Source: Nitrososphaerota archaeon
GTDB lineage: Archaea > Thermoproteota > Nitrososphaeria > Nitrososphaerales > Gagatemarchaeaceae
Assembly (NCBI GenBank): GCA_027886975.1
Contig: JAPCJK010000008.1
Location: 1 to 35,410, forward strand
DNA length: 35,410 bases
Direction of reading: 5' to 3'
Shown here: positions 17,658-26,571 of the stretch, in pieces
Layout of the letters: each line of letters starts with the position of its first letter
Numbering within the stretch: position 1 is the stretch's first letter
The notes under the pieces: generated by a model
The model's database searches: none
The model's input: only the letters and a program-made list of their open reading frames with translations
Told to the model about the DNA's origin: nothing
Translations under genes and position numbers: made by a program

Positions 17658-19424
17658 GTGCCCAAGTTGCTTAGAGGGGGCCGTGATGCCTACTGGAATA
17701 GGAAAGCCCGGGAAGCGGTCGAAAGGCGGGCCAAGGCTGGGTCGCTCTACGATAAGAAAGCCGTGGACGACATAAAGAAAGGAGTGAAACAGTGGCACGA
17801 AGAAGTCTACAGAGGATGGACTGAGAAGTTCCCTGAGGCACGCCAGGAATTCCAGACTGCCACCGGGATCAAGGTGAAGCCGATCTACACACCCGCCGAC
17901 GTGGCAGATTCCAACTACTCCGACCAGGGATACCCAGGAGTCTTCCCGTATTCCAGGGGGGTACACCCGACCATGTATAGGGGGAGGCCTTGGACTATGA
18001 GGATGTTCTCAGGGTACGGGACGCCTGAGGATACCAACAAAAGGCTGAAGCTACTACTGGAGCATGGCGAAACTGGGCTGAGCGTCGCCTTCGATATGCC
18101 CACGCTCTACGGCTACGACTGCGACCATCCTCGGGCCCATGGAGAGGTGGGGAGATGCGGAGTCAACGTTTCCTCTATGAAGGACATGCAGGTGATTTTC
18201 GATGGGATCCCGCTCGAGAAAGTTAGCACGTCGATGACGATCAACGCCCCCGCCACAGTACTGACCTGCATGTATGCCGGGGTTGCCAAAAAGCAGGGAG
18301 TCCCCTTGGCAAGATTGAGGGGGACAGTCCAGGCGGACATGCTCAAAGAGTACATCGCCCAGAAGGAATGGGTCTACCCCCCAGAAGCGCACCTCAGGCT
18401 CGTGAGGGACCTGATGGTCTTCTGCACCAAGGAGATGCCCCGTTGGAACTACATCAGCATTAGCGGCTACCACATACGAGAAGCAGGCTCAAGCGCAGCC
18501 CAAGAGCTCGCCTTCACGCTTGCCGATGGGTTCGGCTATGTCGAGCTTGGGATCGAGGCAGGGCTGAAGGTAGAGCAGTTCGCACCGCGGCTCAGCTTCT
18601 TCTTCAACTCGACGATGGACTTCTTTGAGGAGATTGCCAAGTTCAGGGCAGCTCGCAGGGTCTGGGCCGAGGTTCTGAGCGAGAAGTACGGAGTGAAGGA
18701 CAAGAGGAGCCTGCTGATGAGGTTCCACACGCAGACCTCTGGGGCGTCCCTGACGTGGCAGCAGCCTCTCAACAACATAGTGAGGACTGCCATCGAGGCC
18801 CTTGCGGCGGTTCTTGGAGGGACGCAGTCCCTCCACACTAACTCCTACGACGAAGCTTGGGCCCTTCCTACTGAACAGGCCGTGGAAGTAGCCCTGAGGA
18901 CGCAGCAGATCATAGCGGAGGAGACCGGGGTGCCCAGCGTCATAGACCCGCTGGGGGGTTCGTACTACGTAGAGTGGCTTACTGAGCAGATGGAGGAGGA
19001 GGCCTACAAGTACTTCGACAGGATCGAGTCCGCCGGCGGGCTCCTGAAGGCAATCAAGACTGGATACCTTCAGAAGGAGATCGCAGAAAACTCCTACAGA
19101 CTTTCCAAACGGGTCGAAGAGGGAAAGGACTCGGTCGTCGGGGTCAACAAGTACTCGAAGCCAGAGAGGAAGCCCATAGAAACTCTGAAGATAGATTCGA
19201 GGGCTCAGAAGAGCCAGGTGAAGAGGCTCGCATCTGTAAGAGGGAAGAGGAACGGGGCAAAGGTGGGAACTGCGCTCGCGAAATTGGGGAGGGCCTTTGA
19301 AGACGAGGATGCGAACTCAATCTATCCCATGCTGGACGCGGTGATGCAGTACGCGACGCTCGGTGAGATCATTGATGTGGGTCGCAAGATCTTCGGGGTC
19401 TGGACCGAGCCGATGATACTCTGA
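17658..19424 (+). CDS. acyl-CoA mutase large subunit; sequence signature favours isobutyryl-CoA mutase over methylmalonyl-CoA mutase
   Basis: RPWTMRMFSGYGTPEDTN...GLSVAFDMPTLYGYDCDHPRAHGEVG...GTVQADMLKEYIAQKEWVYPP; Phe and Gln at the positions corresponding to Propionibacterium MCM Tyr89 and Arg207. Confidence 0.93.
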   Translation: MPKLLRGGRDAYWNRKAREAVERRAKAGSLYDKKAVDDIKKGVKQWHEEVYRGWTEKFPEARQEFQTATGIKVKPIYTPADVADSNYSDQGYPGVFPYSRGVHPTMYRGRPWTMRMFSGYGTPEDTNKRLKLLLEHGETGLSVAFDMPTLYGYDCDHPRAHGEVGRCGVNVSSMKDMQVIFDGIPLEKVSTSMTINAPATVLTCMYAGVAKKQGVPLARLRGTVQADMLKEYIAQKEWVYPPEAHLRLVRDLMVFCTKEMPRWNYISISGYHIREAGSSAAQELAFTLADGFGYVELGIEAGLKVEQFAPRLSFFFNSTMDFFEEIAKFRAARRVWAEVLSEKYGVKDKRSLLMRFHTQTSGASLTWQQPLNNIVRTAIEALAAVLGGTQSLHTNSYDEAWALPTEQAVEVALRTQQIIAEETGVPSVIDPLGGSYYVEWLTEQMEEEAYKYFDRIESAGGLLKAIKTGYLQKEIAENSYRLSKRVEEGKDSVVGVNKYSKPERKPIETLKIDSRAQKSQVKRLASVRGKRNGAKVGTALAKLGRAFEDEDANSIYPMLDAVMQYATLGEIIDVGRKIFGVWTEPMIL

Positions 19425-19519
19425 CGTAGCCAATAATCAGTCTTTGCCCAGCGCAGCCCGTCCTAGAAGCCAGGTAGCGGGTAAAGGTTAAGGCCACAGT
19501 CCCGCGCAGTCTGAATTAC

Positions 19520-19951
19520 ATGCCGAAACAGATTGCCAGGTCTGAAAGAAAGATTCGGGTGCTGGTCGCCAAGCCTGGGCTTGACGGGCACGACAGGGGA
19601 GCCTTGGTCCTCGCCAGGGCCTTCAGAGACGCAGGGATGGAGGTCATTTACAGCGGTCTCCTGCCATCCCCTGAACAGGTGGCGCAGATGGCCGTCGATG
19701 AGGACGTCGATGTGGTGGCGCTTTCCCTCCTAAACGGAGCGCATATGACCGCATTTCCCAAGGTGAAGCGTCTGCTTGAGAAGCGGGGAGGGGGTGACAT
19801 TGTGGTCGTTGGGGGCGGGATAATCCCCGAAGAGGACAAACCAAAGCTGATGAAACTGGGGATAACGGGATTGTTCGGTCCCGGGAGTTCGTTCGCTGAA
19901 GTAGTGCAACACGTAAGAGAGAGGGTCAGCAAGGAACGCTGGAAGCGATGA
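19520..19951 (+). CDS. cobalamin-binding small subunit of acyl-CoA mutase
   Basis: KIRVLVAKPGLDGHDRGALVLARAFRDAGMEVIYSGLLPSPEQ: DxHxxG B12 motif; SLLNGAH; GGGIIP. Confidence 0.95.
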   Translation: MPKQIARSERKIRVLVAKPGLDGHDRGALVLARAFRDAGMEVIYSGLLPSPEQVAQMAVDEDVDVVALSLLNGAHMTAFPKVKRLLEKRGGGDIVVVGGGIIPEEDKPKLMKLGITGLFGPGSSFAEVVQHVRERVSKERWKR

Positions 19952-19955
19952 AGAT

Positions 19956-21176
19956 ATGTTAGAACAGAACGAGTTCACAAAACTTTCGAAGATGAACTTC
20001 GACGTGTCAGAGGAGCAGGCCTTGGTCCTCGACCAAGTTGACAGGGTCTGCAAGGAGTTCAGGCCCATCGAGGACAAATTCTACCTAGATCACAAAGTGA
20101 ACGACCAAGTCAAACAGAGCTTCGGGAAGGCCCATCTGCTGGGCCTCCCAATTTCGAGGAAGTATGGGGACGGGCAAGGGGCGGACATGATGACCTACGC
20201 CCTGGCGATAGAGAGGATAGGAAGAGAGGGGACCGGGCCCAGGACGTTCTTTTCAGTTCACATGGCTCTGGGGGAGATGACGGTCCAGCATTGGGGAGAC
20301 GAGGAGCAGAAGCGGCGGATTCTTACCCCTGCCACCAGAGGGGACACTATTCTTGCGTTCGGGCTGACGGAGCCGAACGCCGGAAGCGACCCGACGGCCC
20401 TCACCACCTACTTTGAGGAAAAGGAAGGGATGTTTCTGGTCACTGGTCAGAAGATGTGGATCTCCCTCGGCTCGACGGCGAAGTACATAATCACCTTCGC
20501 TTATCCGAAGGGGAAGCGCGAGGGCATGTGCGCCTTCCTGGTTGACACCGAAAGCCCAGGGTTCAAGGCCGAGCTGATCCAGCACAAACTTGGACTCCCC
20601 ACGGCGGACACATCGACCCTGTACATGGAGAAAGTCGAGGTCCCCAAGGAAGATATGCTCGGGCCCAGGGGAAAGGGCATGTCCGTGGCGCTCTCGGGGC
20701 TCATGAACGGAAGGCTGAGTGTAGCGGCCGGGTGCGTCGGGGTCATGCGTGACTGCCTCGACGAAGCTGTCAGATACGCTGGGGTCAGGTTCCAACACGG
20801 CAAGCTGATTGGCAAGCATCAGCTCGTACAGAGGCACATAGGCCTCATCTCGACTAACTTAGAGGCGGCAAGGCTCCTCCTGCTGAACGCTGCATTCATC
20901 AAACAGAAGTATGAGGAGAACCCCAAGAACAACGAGCTAAGGGAGGCTGCCGACTTGGCGATTACCAAGGCGAAGTATTTCGCAGCGAACGCATCCTTCG
21001 ATGCTGCCAACAGAGCCGTGCAGGTGTTCGGAGCCAATGGCTATTCCTTCGAGAACAGGCCGGCGAGACACCTGGTAGACACCAGGGTAACGATGATATA
21101 CGAAGGAGCAAACGAGATAATGGAACAAAAGATAGCCCTCGGCTCCCTTGGGAAGGGCTTCGAAGCCTATTCCTGA
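19956..21176 (+). CDS. acyl-CoA dehydrogenase
   Basis: FGLTEPNAGSDPTALTTYFE, VTGQKMWISLGSTAKYIITFA, VQVFGANGYSFENRPARHLVDTRVTMIYEGANEIMEQKIA. Confidence 0.95.
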   Translation: MLEQNEFTKLSKMNFDVSEEQALVLDQVDRVCKEFRPIEDKFYLDHKVNDQVKQSFGKAHLLGLPISRKYGDGQGADMMTYALAIERIGREGTGPRTFFSVHMALGEMTVQHWGDEEQKRRILTPATRGDTILAFGLTEPNAGSDPTALTTYFEEKEGMFLVTGQKMWISLGSTAKYIITFAYPKGKREGMCAFLVDTESPGFKAELIQHKLGLPTADTSTLYMEKVEVPKEDMLGPRGKGMSVALSGLMNGRLSVAAGCVGVMRDCLDEAVRYAGVRFQHGKLIGKHQLVQRHIGLISTNLEAARLLLLNAAFIKQKYEENPKNNELREAADLAITKAKYFAANASFDAANRAVQVFGANGYSFENRPARHLVDTRVTMIYEGANEIMEQKIALGSLGKGFEAYS

Positions 21177-21188
21177 CGAGGACATCTG

Positions 21189-22682
21189 GTGGCTCGGTTG
21201 ACCCGAAGGCCTGTTCTGGCAGTTCTATTGTTGGGAGTCATCATCATAGCATCACTCTCATTCTACGAGATATACTACGCGAAGCCCCCTTCATGCCAAG
21301 TCAATCCGGCTGGGAGTGTGATAAAGAGCCAGACTGAGAAGGTCCAATTCGGCGCCGTGACCGAGTACAATCTTCCGGGGCCGAACAGGTGGCCCAACGC
21401 AGTCACATCTGCCCCTGACGGCTCAGTCTGGTTCGCGGAAGAGGGGGTCCCGGGAACCGCCCACTTCTTCCCGGTCAACGGGACGGTCGTCGAGTACGCA
21501 TGGCCGGGCCATAGTGCCCCGAAGCTCCCGTACTGCTCCCCCACTGCTAGTTCCTCCGGGATCGTATTGTGGAATGGGCGAGCCTGGACCTCAGACCAAT
21601 ACGGCAATTCGCTGGTCGGGATCAGCCCCATAGGGGGAACCCCTGTGTTTGTCAATACCACTGGGACGGCTAATTCCCCGTACTGGCTCGCAGTAGGTCC
21701 CGAGGGATCCCTGTGGTTCACTTCGCTCGACACTCCTGCCAAACTTGGGAGGATCGCCCCTGATATGACGCTGACGATTGTCAATCTGGCCGGGCTGGGC
21801 CACGACGAACCGTTTCAACTAGACTTCGTTAATTCATCGCTTGCCTATCTATCGACCCTTAACGAGTTCCCCAACTCGACAACTCACGCCTGTACCTGCA
21901 ACGGTCACATCTATACGTTCGATCCTTCGTCGCCTTCGACGACAATCACACCCGCTCGTGTGGGCGGAGGTTACGAACTTGTGCTTCCAACCAGCGTTCG
22001 TTACTCAAGCGGGAGTCTTTGGGTGACGCAACATGGTGCGTCGAGTATTGTTCGGTATGACTTGATTGCGAAATCTTGGACGAAGTATCCCACGTCCACC
22101 GTGCCATGGTCGGGGACGACGCTTCCGCTCGTCATCGAAGGGAGCCAAGGGAAGATCTGGTTCAACGAGCACTACGCCAACAAGATTTCACTGCTGGACC
22201 CGGGGGCAGGCACTCTGACGGAGTACAGCGAGTCGAACCCGCCTGCGTCGAACTACACTGACATACAAAATGACCTCTCCATTGCGGCCACTGGCGGGGG
22301 TCTCTGGTTCACGTCCCTGTCGGGCAACTACCTTGGGTTCGTAAGTTCTAGCTACGACCCAGGGGTTCACGTCAGCGTTTCGGGTACGAATGCAGCCGCC
22401 ATCCCTCCTGGTGGGAGCGCTTCATTCGAGTTGAATGTCACCGGTAACTGGTCCGGTCCCGTGAAGGTTACCGCGTCGGACTCTGAGGATTCTTCTTCGA
22501 AACCGAATTTGATTCAGATCATCCCCAGTGTTTCCGCAATTCCAGTCGGGGGATCCCCCTACAGCCTGGGATTGAGGTTGGTCGCTGACCAGAAGACCCA
22601 AGCTGGAAGTTACACGGTCGGTGTCACTCTGACGAATGGGGGGGTCCAACAGACCGCATACTTCTTCATTGTCGTCAAGTAG
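21189..22682 (+). CDS. membrane-anchored extracellular beta-propeller protein (Vgb/streptogramin-lyase-like)
   Basis: N-terminal TM then repeated 'GSVWFAEEG', 'GSLWFTSLD', 'GKIWFNEHYANKISLLDP', 'GGLWFTSLSGNYLGFV' propeller blades; C-terminal beta-rich domain. Confidence 0.82.
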   Translation: MARLTRRPVLAVLLLGVIIIASLSFYEIYYAKPPSCQVNPAGSVIKSQTEKVQFGAVTEYNLPGPNRWPNAVTSAPDGSVWFAEEGVPGTAHFFPVNGTVVEYAWPGHSAPKLPYCSPTASSSGIVLWNGRAWTSDQYGNSLVGISPIGGTPVFVNTTGTANSPYWLAVGPEGSLWFTSLDTPAKLGRIAPDMTLTIVNLAGLGHDEPFQLDFVNSSLAYLSTLNEFPNSTTHACTCNGHIYTFDPSSPSTTITPARVGGGYELVLPTSVRYSSGSLWVTQHGASSIVRYDLIAKSWTKYPTSTVPWSGTTLPLVIEGSQGKIWFNEHYANKISLLDPGAGTLTEYSESNPPASNYTDIQNDLSIAATGGGLWFTSLSGNYLGFVSSSYDPGVHVSVSGTNAAAIPPGGSASFELNVTGNWSGPVKVTASDSEDSSSKPNLIQIIPSVSAIPVGGSPYSLGLRLVADQKTQAGSYTVGVTLTNGGVQQTAYFFIVVK

Positions 22683-22706
22683 CGGAAATCCCGAAATCGG
22701 GGGGCA

Positions 22707-24146
22707 CTACTGTGGGGGCGACTCTTGCTCGTGACGATGGGACAACATGTGGTGGTATTCTTCAACTTCGTAGACGTTGTACAGGGCCCTCTGGACCACT
22801 TCGTTAAGGGCCGGGTGAATGTAAATCGAGCGCCTTAGGTCTCCGGGACCTTGGTCTCCGGTGTACATGGCGTTTATGAGTTCCTGGATCAGGATTGAGG
22901 CGTAAGGGCCTGCGATGTGGGCCCCCACTATTCGCTCGGTCTGTTTTTCGAGAATCACCTTGACGAAATAGTCTTTGGCGGCCATCGCCTCCCCCTTCGC
23001 GGTATCTTCGTATTTGTAGAAACCAACAAGGACGCCTTCCTTGCCAAACTTCTCAACTGCATCTCTCTCCTTCATCCCCACCCCGGCGGCTTCTGGGTAG
23101 GTGAAGACCGCGTGAGGTACAGCGTGGTAGTCGACTTTGACCTTTTGCTTCAGGACAGCGTTGTTGTACACGACCTCGGATTCGTAGTTGGCCACATGTT
23201 TGAACATGAACCTCCCGTCGGCGTCCCCCATTGCCCATACCCCAGGCTGTGTTGTCTGGAGATATTCGTCCACTTTGATCCAACCGTGATCGTCAGTCTC
23301 GACACCTCCTCTCTCGGGATGCAGAATCCCGCTTGTGGGACCTCGGCCAGTCGCGACTAAGATTTCCTCTGCCGCAACCTCCTCCGTCTTTCCGGACTTC
23401 CTGTCTGAAGCCAACAGCCTCTTCAGACCCCGCGAAGTTCCAGCCTCTTGCACCTCCTTGTTGGTGAGAATCGTCATGTGGCGACCGAGCTCTCTCCTGA
23501 GCACATCTGACACCTCTGGCTCTTCTTCGGGGATGAACTGCGGGTTGCGGCCCACGATTGTAACGCGAGAACCCATCGCCGCAAGGAAGTGGCCCAGCTC
23601 CGCCGCGATGTACCCCCCGCCTATGACCGCCACGCTCTTGGGGAGCTTCTTGAGCTTCAGAACTTCGTCGCTCGTCAGGAAACCAGCCTCTGCCAAGCCT
23701 TTGATCGGCGGTATGTTGGTTTGAGAGCCTATGCATAGAAAAATCAACTTCGACGTCATAGTCTCGTCACCCACCTTCAATGTGTAGGGTGCGACGAACT
23801 CAGCGGTCGCGTGAAAGTAGTCGATGTTCTCAGAAGATGAAAGCCCTCGCCTTATGGAGTCGATGTCCTTGTCGATGAGGGACCTCATCCTCGTCATTAT
23901 TTGGGCGAAGTTGATGGACGCTATCTCTGTCGCGATGCCGAACTCACGAGCCTTTTCGGTGAGTCTCACAAGCTCAGCAGGATAGAGGAGGATTTTGGAG
24001 GGGATGCACCCCCGCGTCAGACAAATACCTCCGGGTTCGTCCTTATCGATGACTGCGACCTTCATCTTCGGGTTTTCCCTGATCATTGGGTCGACGATGT
24101 TCATCGCCGAACCTGTACCAATGACGATCAGGTCGTAACTCTTCGT
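22707..24146 (-). CDS. dihydrolipoamide dehydrogenase / mercuric-reductase-like FAD disulfide oxidoreductase
   Basis: SYDLIVIGTGSAMNIVDPMI...GGICLTRGCIPSKILLYPAEL; VAVIGGGYIAAELGHFLAAMGSRVTIVGR; IYIHPALNEVV. ORF track starts at internal Met 24104, within the FAD-binding GxGxA strand; extended to an in-frame ACG. Confidence 0.92.
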   Translation of the reverse strand, partial: TKSYDLIVIGTGSAMNIVDPMIRENPKMKVAVIDKDEPGGICLTRGCIPSKILLYPAELVRLTEKAREFGIATEIASINFAQIMTRMRSLIDKDIDSIRRGLSSSENIDYFHATAEFVAPYTLKVGDETMTSKLIFLCIGSQTNIPPIKGLAEAGFLTSDEVLKLKKLPKSVAVIGGGYIAAELGHFLAAMGSRVTIVGRNPQFIPEEEPEVSDVLRRELGRHMTILTNKEVQEAGTSRGLKRLLASDRKSGKTEEVAAEEILVATGRGPTSGILHPERGGVETDDHGWIKVDEYLQTTQPGVWAMGDADGRFMFKHVANYESEVVYNNAVLKQKVKVDYHAVPHAVFTYPEAAGVGMKERDAVEKFGKEGVLVGFYKYEDTAKGEAMAAKDYFVKVILEKQTERIVGAHIAGPYASILIQELINAMYTGDQGPGDLRRSIYIHPALNEVVQRALYNVYEVEEYHHMLSHRHEQESPPQ

Positions 24147-24171
24147 GTTCCCCGCTCGGCCTGCGCCCTTC

Positions 24172-24177
24172 TATAAA
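24172..24177 (-). promoter_or_regulatory. TATA box (TTTATA) for the Lpd-like gene
   Basis: TTTATA on the minus strand centred about 28-29 nt upstream of the presumed ACG start at 24146, a leaderless spacing. Confidence 0.5.
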
Positions 24178-24187
24178 CAACCACGGC

Positions 24188-24895
24188 CTAACCTAGAATG
24201 GCGAGGACGAGGAGGAAAGCAGCAACTGCGAGGACGCTTGCCACCACCCCTTTGAGAATGGACTCGAGTCTTGACGCGACGAGGGAGGACTCCTCATCGC
24301 GCGACTTCTTCATGACTTTGTAGGGCCTCGAGGCATTTATCTCGATGAAAGCGGTGAAGAATCCGAACAACCCTCCGACCAAGGATGTTAGACTGATAGC
24401 GTCGGTTTGGACGACGAAGCCCGCTATGACGGGGAGGAAGCCCCAAGAGAGGGCGAACGAGACGTCGCCGTGAAACCTCCCGCCGAAGAGTTCGAGGTTG
24501 TAGGCAAGGAGGAAGAAAAGCTCAGCTACCCCCACGGGCAGGAGAAGGGGTGCGAAGGTCAGGGCATAGTAGAGGCCGAGGGCCAACGCAGGGATGAGAC
24601 CTGCAAACGCGAGGGCGATGAGCTGCCGTCTCGAAAGGAAGTCTCCCCAGGGCTTGTTTGGAGCCATGGCGTCGAGCGAATGCGCAGAAATGCCGACGGC
24701 GAGCAAGTAGACTATCGCCATCCCCACCATCCTGTCAAGGTGCACTGGGTGCGCAAGGAGAGAACCAATTAGAACGTAACTTGCGTTCATCAAAGAGTAA
24801 GGCAAAAAGCTGAGTCCGACGAGTAGCCTGAATCGCCTGGGACCGAACCTTGGGACCCACCATTCGTTCTTGCGGGTCTCCTCTTGGCCAGCCAA
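24188..24895 (-). CDS. polytopic membrane protein, possibly UbiA-prenyltransferase-like
   Basis: Seven or so hydrophobic helices; SLDAMAPNKPWGDFLSRRQL and 'AYNLELFGGRFHGDVSFALSWGFLPVIAGFVVQT' resemble UbiA-superfamily membrane proteins. Confidence 0.6.
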   Translation of the reverse strand: MAGQEETRKNEWWVPRFGPRRFRLLVGLSFLPYSLMNASYVLIGSLLAHPVHLDRMVGMAIVYLLAVGISAHSLDAMAPNKPWGDFLSRRQLIALAFAGLIPALALGLYYALTFAPLLLPVGVAELFFLLAYNLELFGGRFHGDVSFALSWGFLPVIAGFVVQTDAISLTSLVGGLFGFFTAFIEINASRPYKVMKKSRDEESSLVASRLESILKGVVASVLAVAAFLLVLAILG

Positions 24896-25005
24896 ACGCC
24901 GAGGGAGCCGCGCTCATCGACTAATGACCGTTTCGAGTTTCAGGAACAGGGATAAGGAGATGCGCGGTTGCACCTGTCTACATTGACAGCCGGAGTGAGG
25001 GGGAG

Positions 25006-25689
25006 TTGAAGGCGACTGCCCTTGAGCTTTTCAGGGGACTAGCAAAATCATATGACAGGACAGTAGACTTCGCAACTCTCTTCCAAGACCGATACTGGAA
25101 GAACTGGGTGGCCCATTGGATGTCGGCTCAAAAGGGAGAGATGGTGCTCGACCTTGGTTGCGGTACCTTGCTCATGGAGGAGCGCTTGGAGGAGCGGAGG
25201 TACAGTTTCGTAGGATTAGATCTGACAGAGAAGATGATTAGAATCGGCCATTCGAAAAACCTCCCAGGCGTTAGACTGCTCGTAAATGGGGATGCGGAGA
25301 ACCTCCCCTTTCCGGACGAGTCCTTCAACTCGGTTATCAGCTGCTATGTCGCCAAGTATGTCGACCTTGAGAAGTTCGCTGACGAGATCGCGCGAGTCAC
25401 GAAACCGAGGGCCACCGTAGTCCTGTATGATTTTGTCAGGCCGAGGGGGCCGCTCGCCCCTTTTCTAGAGCTCTATATCCAGGGCGGCATTCGCGCAGTC
25501 GGCACGATGCTTAGCCTCGCCCGGAGAGATTCTGCGTTCACTTTCAGGAATCTGCCCGGAATAGTCAACAATGCGTCGTGGGATTCATTCATCGAACAGG
25601 TCATGAAAGCGAGAGGTTTCCGGACTCTTGCACTGCGACGTCTTACGGGCGGCATTGTCTGCGCATATTGCGGTGCGAAACAATCATGA
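25006..25689 (+). CDS. class I SAM-dependent methyltransferase (UbiE/MenG-like)
   Basis: GEMVLDLGCGTLLMEERLEERRYSFVGLDLTEKMIRIGHSKN ... GDAENLPFPDESFNSVISCYVAKYV. Confidence 0.92.
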   Translation: MKATALELFRGLAKSYDRTVDFATLFQDRYWKNWVAHWMSAQKGEMVLDLGCGTLLMEERLEERRYSFVGLDLTEKMIRIGHSKNLPGVRLLVNGDAENLPFPDESFNSVISCYVAKYVDLEKFADEIARVTKPRATVVLYDFVRPRGPLAPFLELYIQGGIRAVGTMLSLARRDSAFTFRNLPGIVNNASWDSFIEQVMKARGFRTLALRRLTGGIVCAYCGAKQS

Positions 25690-25852
25690 TGGGAGTTGAG
25701 CGCTTAGCTTCTGTTTACTTGACACGCCACGCCGAATAGGTTCTTTGCCTTTGAGCCGACCAGTCACTTTCAGCGTACTCCCTTCCTTGATCATCTACAA
25801 TTAGTCCTCAGTTTATATGCCGAGGAGAGAACACTCCTCTTTGAACGGGGTC

Positions 25853-25969
25853 ATGCTCTCTCCTCCGAAGAGCGACAGTCCACCTATGCCCATAGTGGTG
25901 GTGGACATCAAAAGATACCATGTCTGGGTGAGGTTCGCCCAGGAGCGCAGGGCAAAGATGAAGCGGTGA
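25853..25969 (+). CDS. putative 38-aa basic small protein
   Basis: ATG 25853 to TGA 25969: MLSPPKSDSPPMPIVVVDIKRYHVWVRFAQERRAKMKR; TTTATA at 25812-25817 gives a short predicted leader. Not in ORF track. Confidence 0.4.
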   Translation: MLSPPKSDSPPMPIVVVDIKRYHVWVRFAQERRAKMKR

Positions 25970-26097
25970 AGGGGAATCCGACGACTCCGGTAATCCTCCG
26001 AGCAGAAGCCCTGAAGTTGGCTAGACGGGACTATGTCCAGTCAAGTTGACAGAACCAGCGCTTACATATCGGGAGCTCCTATGGTGAACGAAAAGCC

Positions 26098-26571
26098 ATG
26101 AAGTGGGTGACTCGGGAGAAAGCAAAGGTGGACAGGATAGCCTGCCCATGGCTCATCAAGAAATTCGTCGACCCCCAGGCTGATTTTCTTTTCGTTGCTC
26201 CGGAAAAGGTCAAGGAGGTGGCAATGAGGGAAGGAGCAATCCCTTTCGACGCCGCCGGGATCGAACTGACCCACTACGAAGAGGAGGGCAGGGAGTACGT
26301 GAGCTTCGACGCGATCATCAAGAAGTATGGGCTAAAGGACCCGGCGCTTTTGGAGCTGGCGAGGATCGTAAGAGGCGCGGATGCGAAAATCCCCGATGCG
26401 CCCCCCGAATCCGCTGGGCTCGAAGCAGCCGCCCTCGGGTTTAGGACCCTGGCCAGGGATGACTTCGAAAACATGAGGCTCCAATTCGCCATGTACGACG
26501 CGCTCTACGAATTCTGCAGGAACAGGCTTGCGGGGAGTGTTTCGTTAGAGAACTCCAAGCGCGAAAGTTGA
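26098..26571 (+). CDS. chromate resistance ChrB-domain protein
   Basis: MKWVTREKAKVDRIACPWLIKKFVDPQADFLFVAPEKVKEVAMREGAIPFDAAGIELTHYEEEG: typical ChrB C-terminal domain. Confidence 0.9.
   Translation: MKWVTREKAKVDRIACPWLIKKFVDPQADFLFVAPEKVKEVAMREGAIPFDAAGIELTHYEEEGREYVSFDAIIKKYGLKDPALLELARIVRGADAKIPDAPPESAGLEAAALGFRTLARDDFENMRLQFAMYDALYEFCRNRLAGSVSLENSKRES

Noticed and set aside
25883-25904. Imperfect inverted repeat CCACCTATGCCCATAGTGGTGG
   Set aside because: Stem is broken by a 2-nt bulge and lies within the candidate small ORF; too weak to call as a regulatory hairpin.
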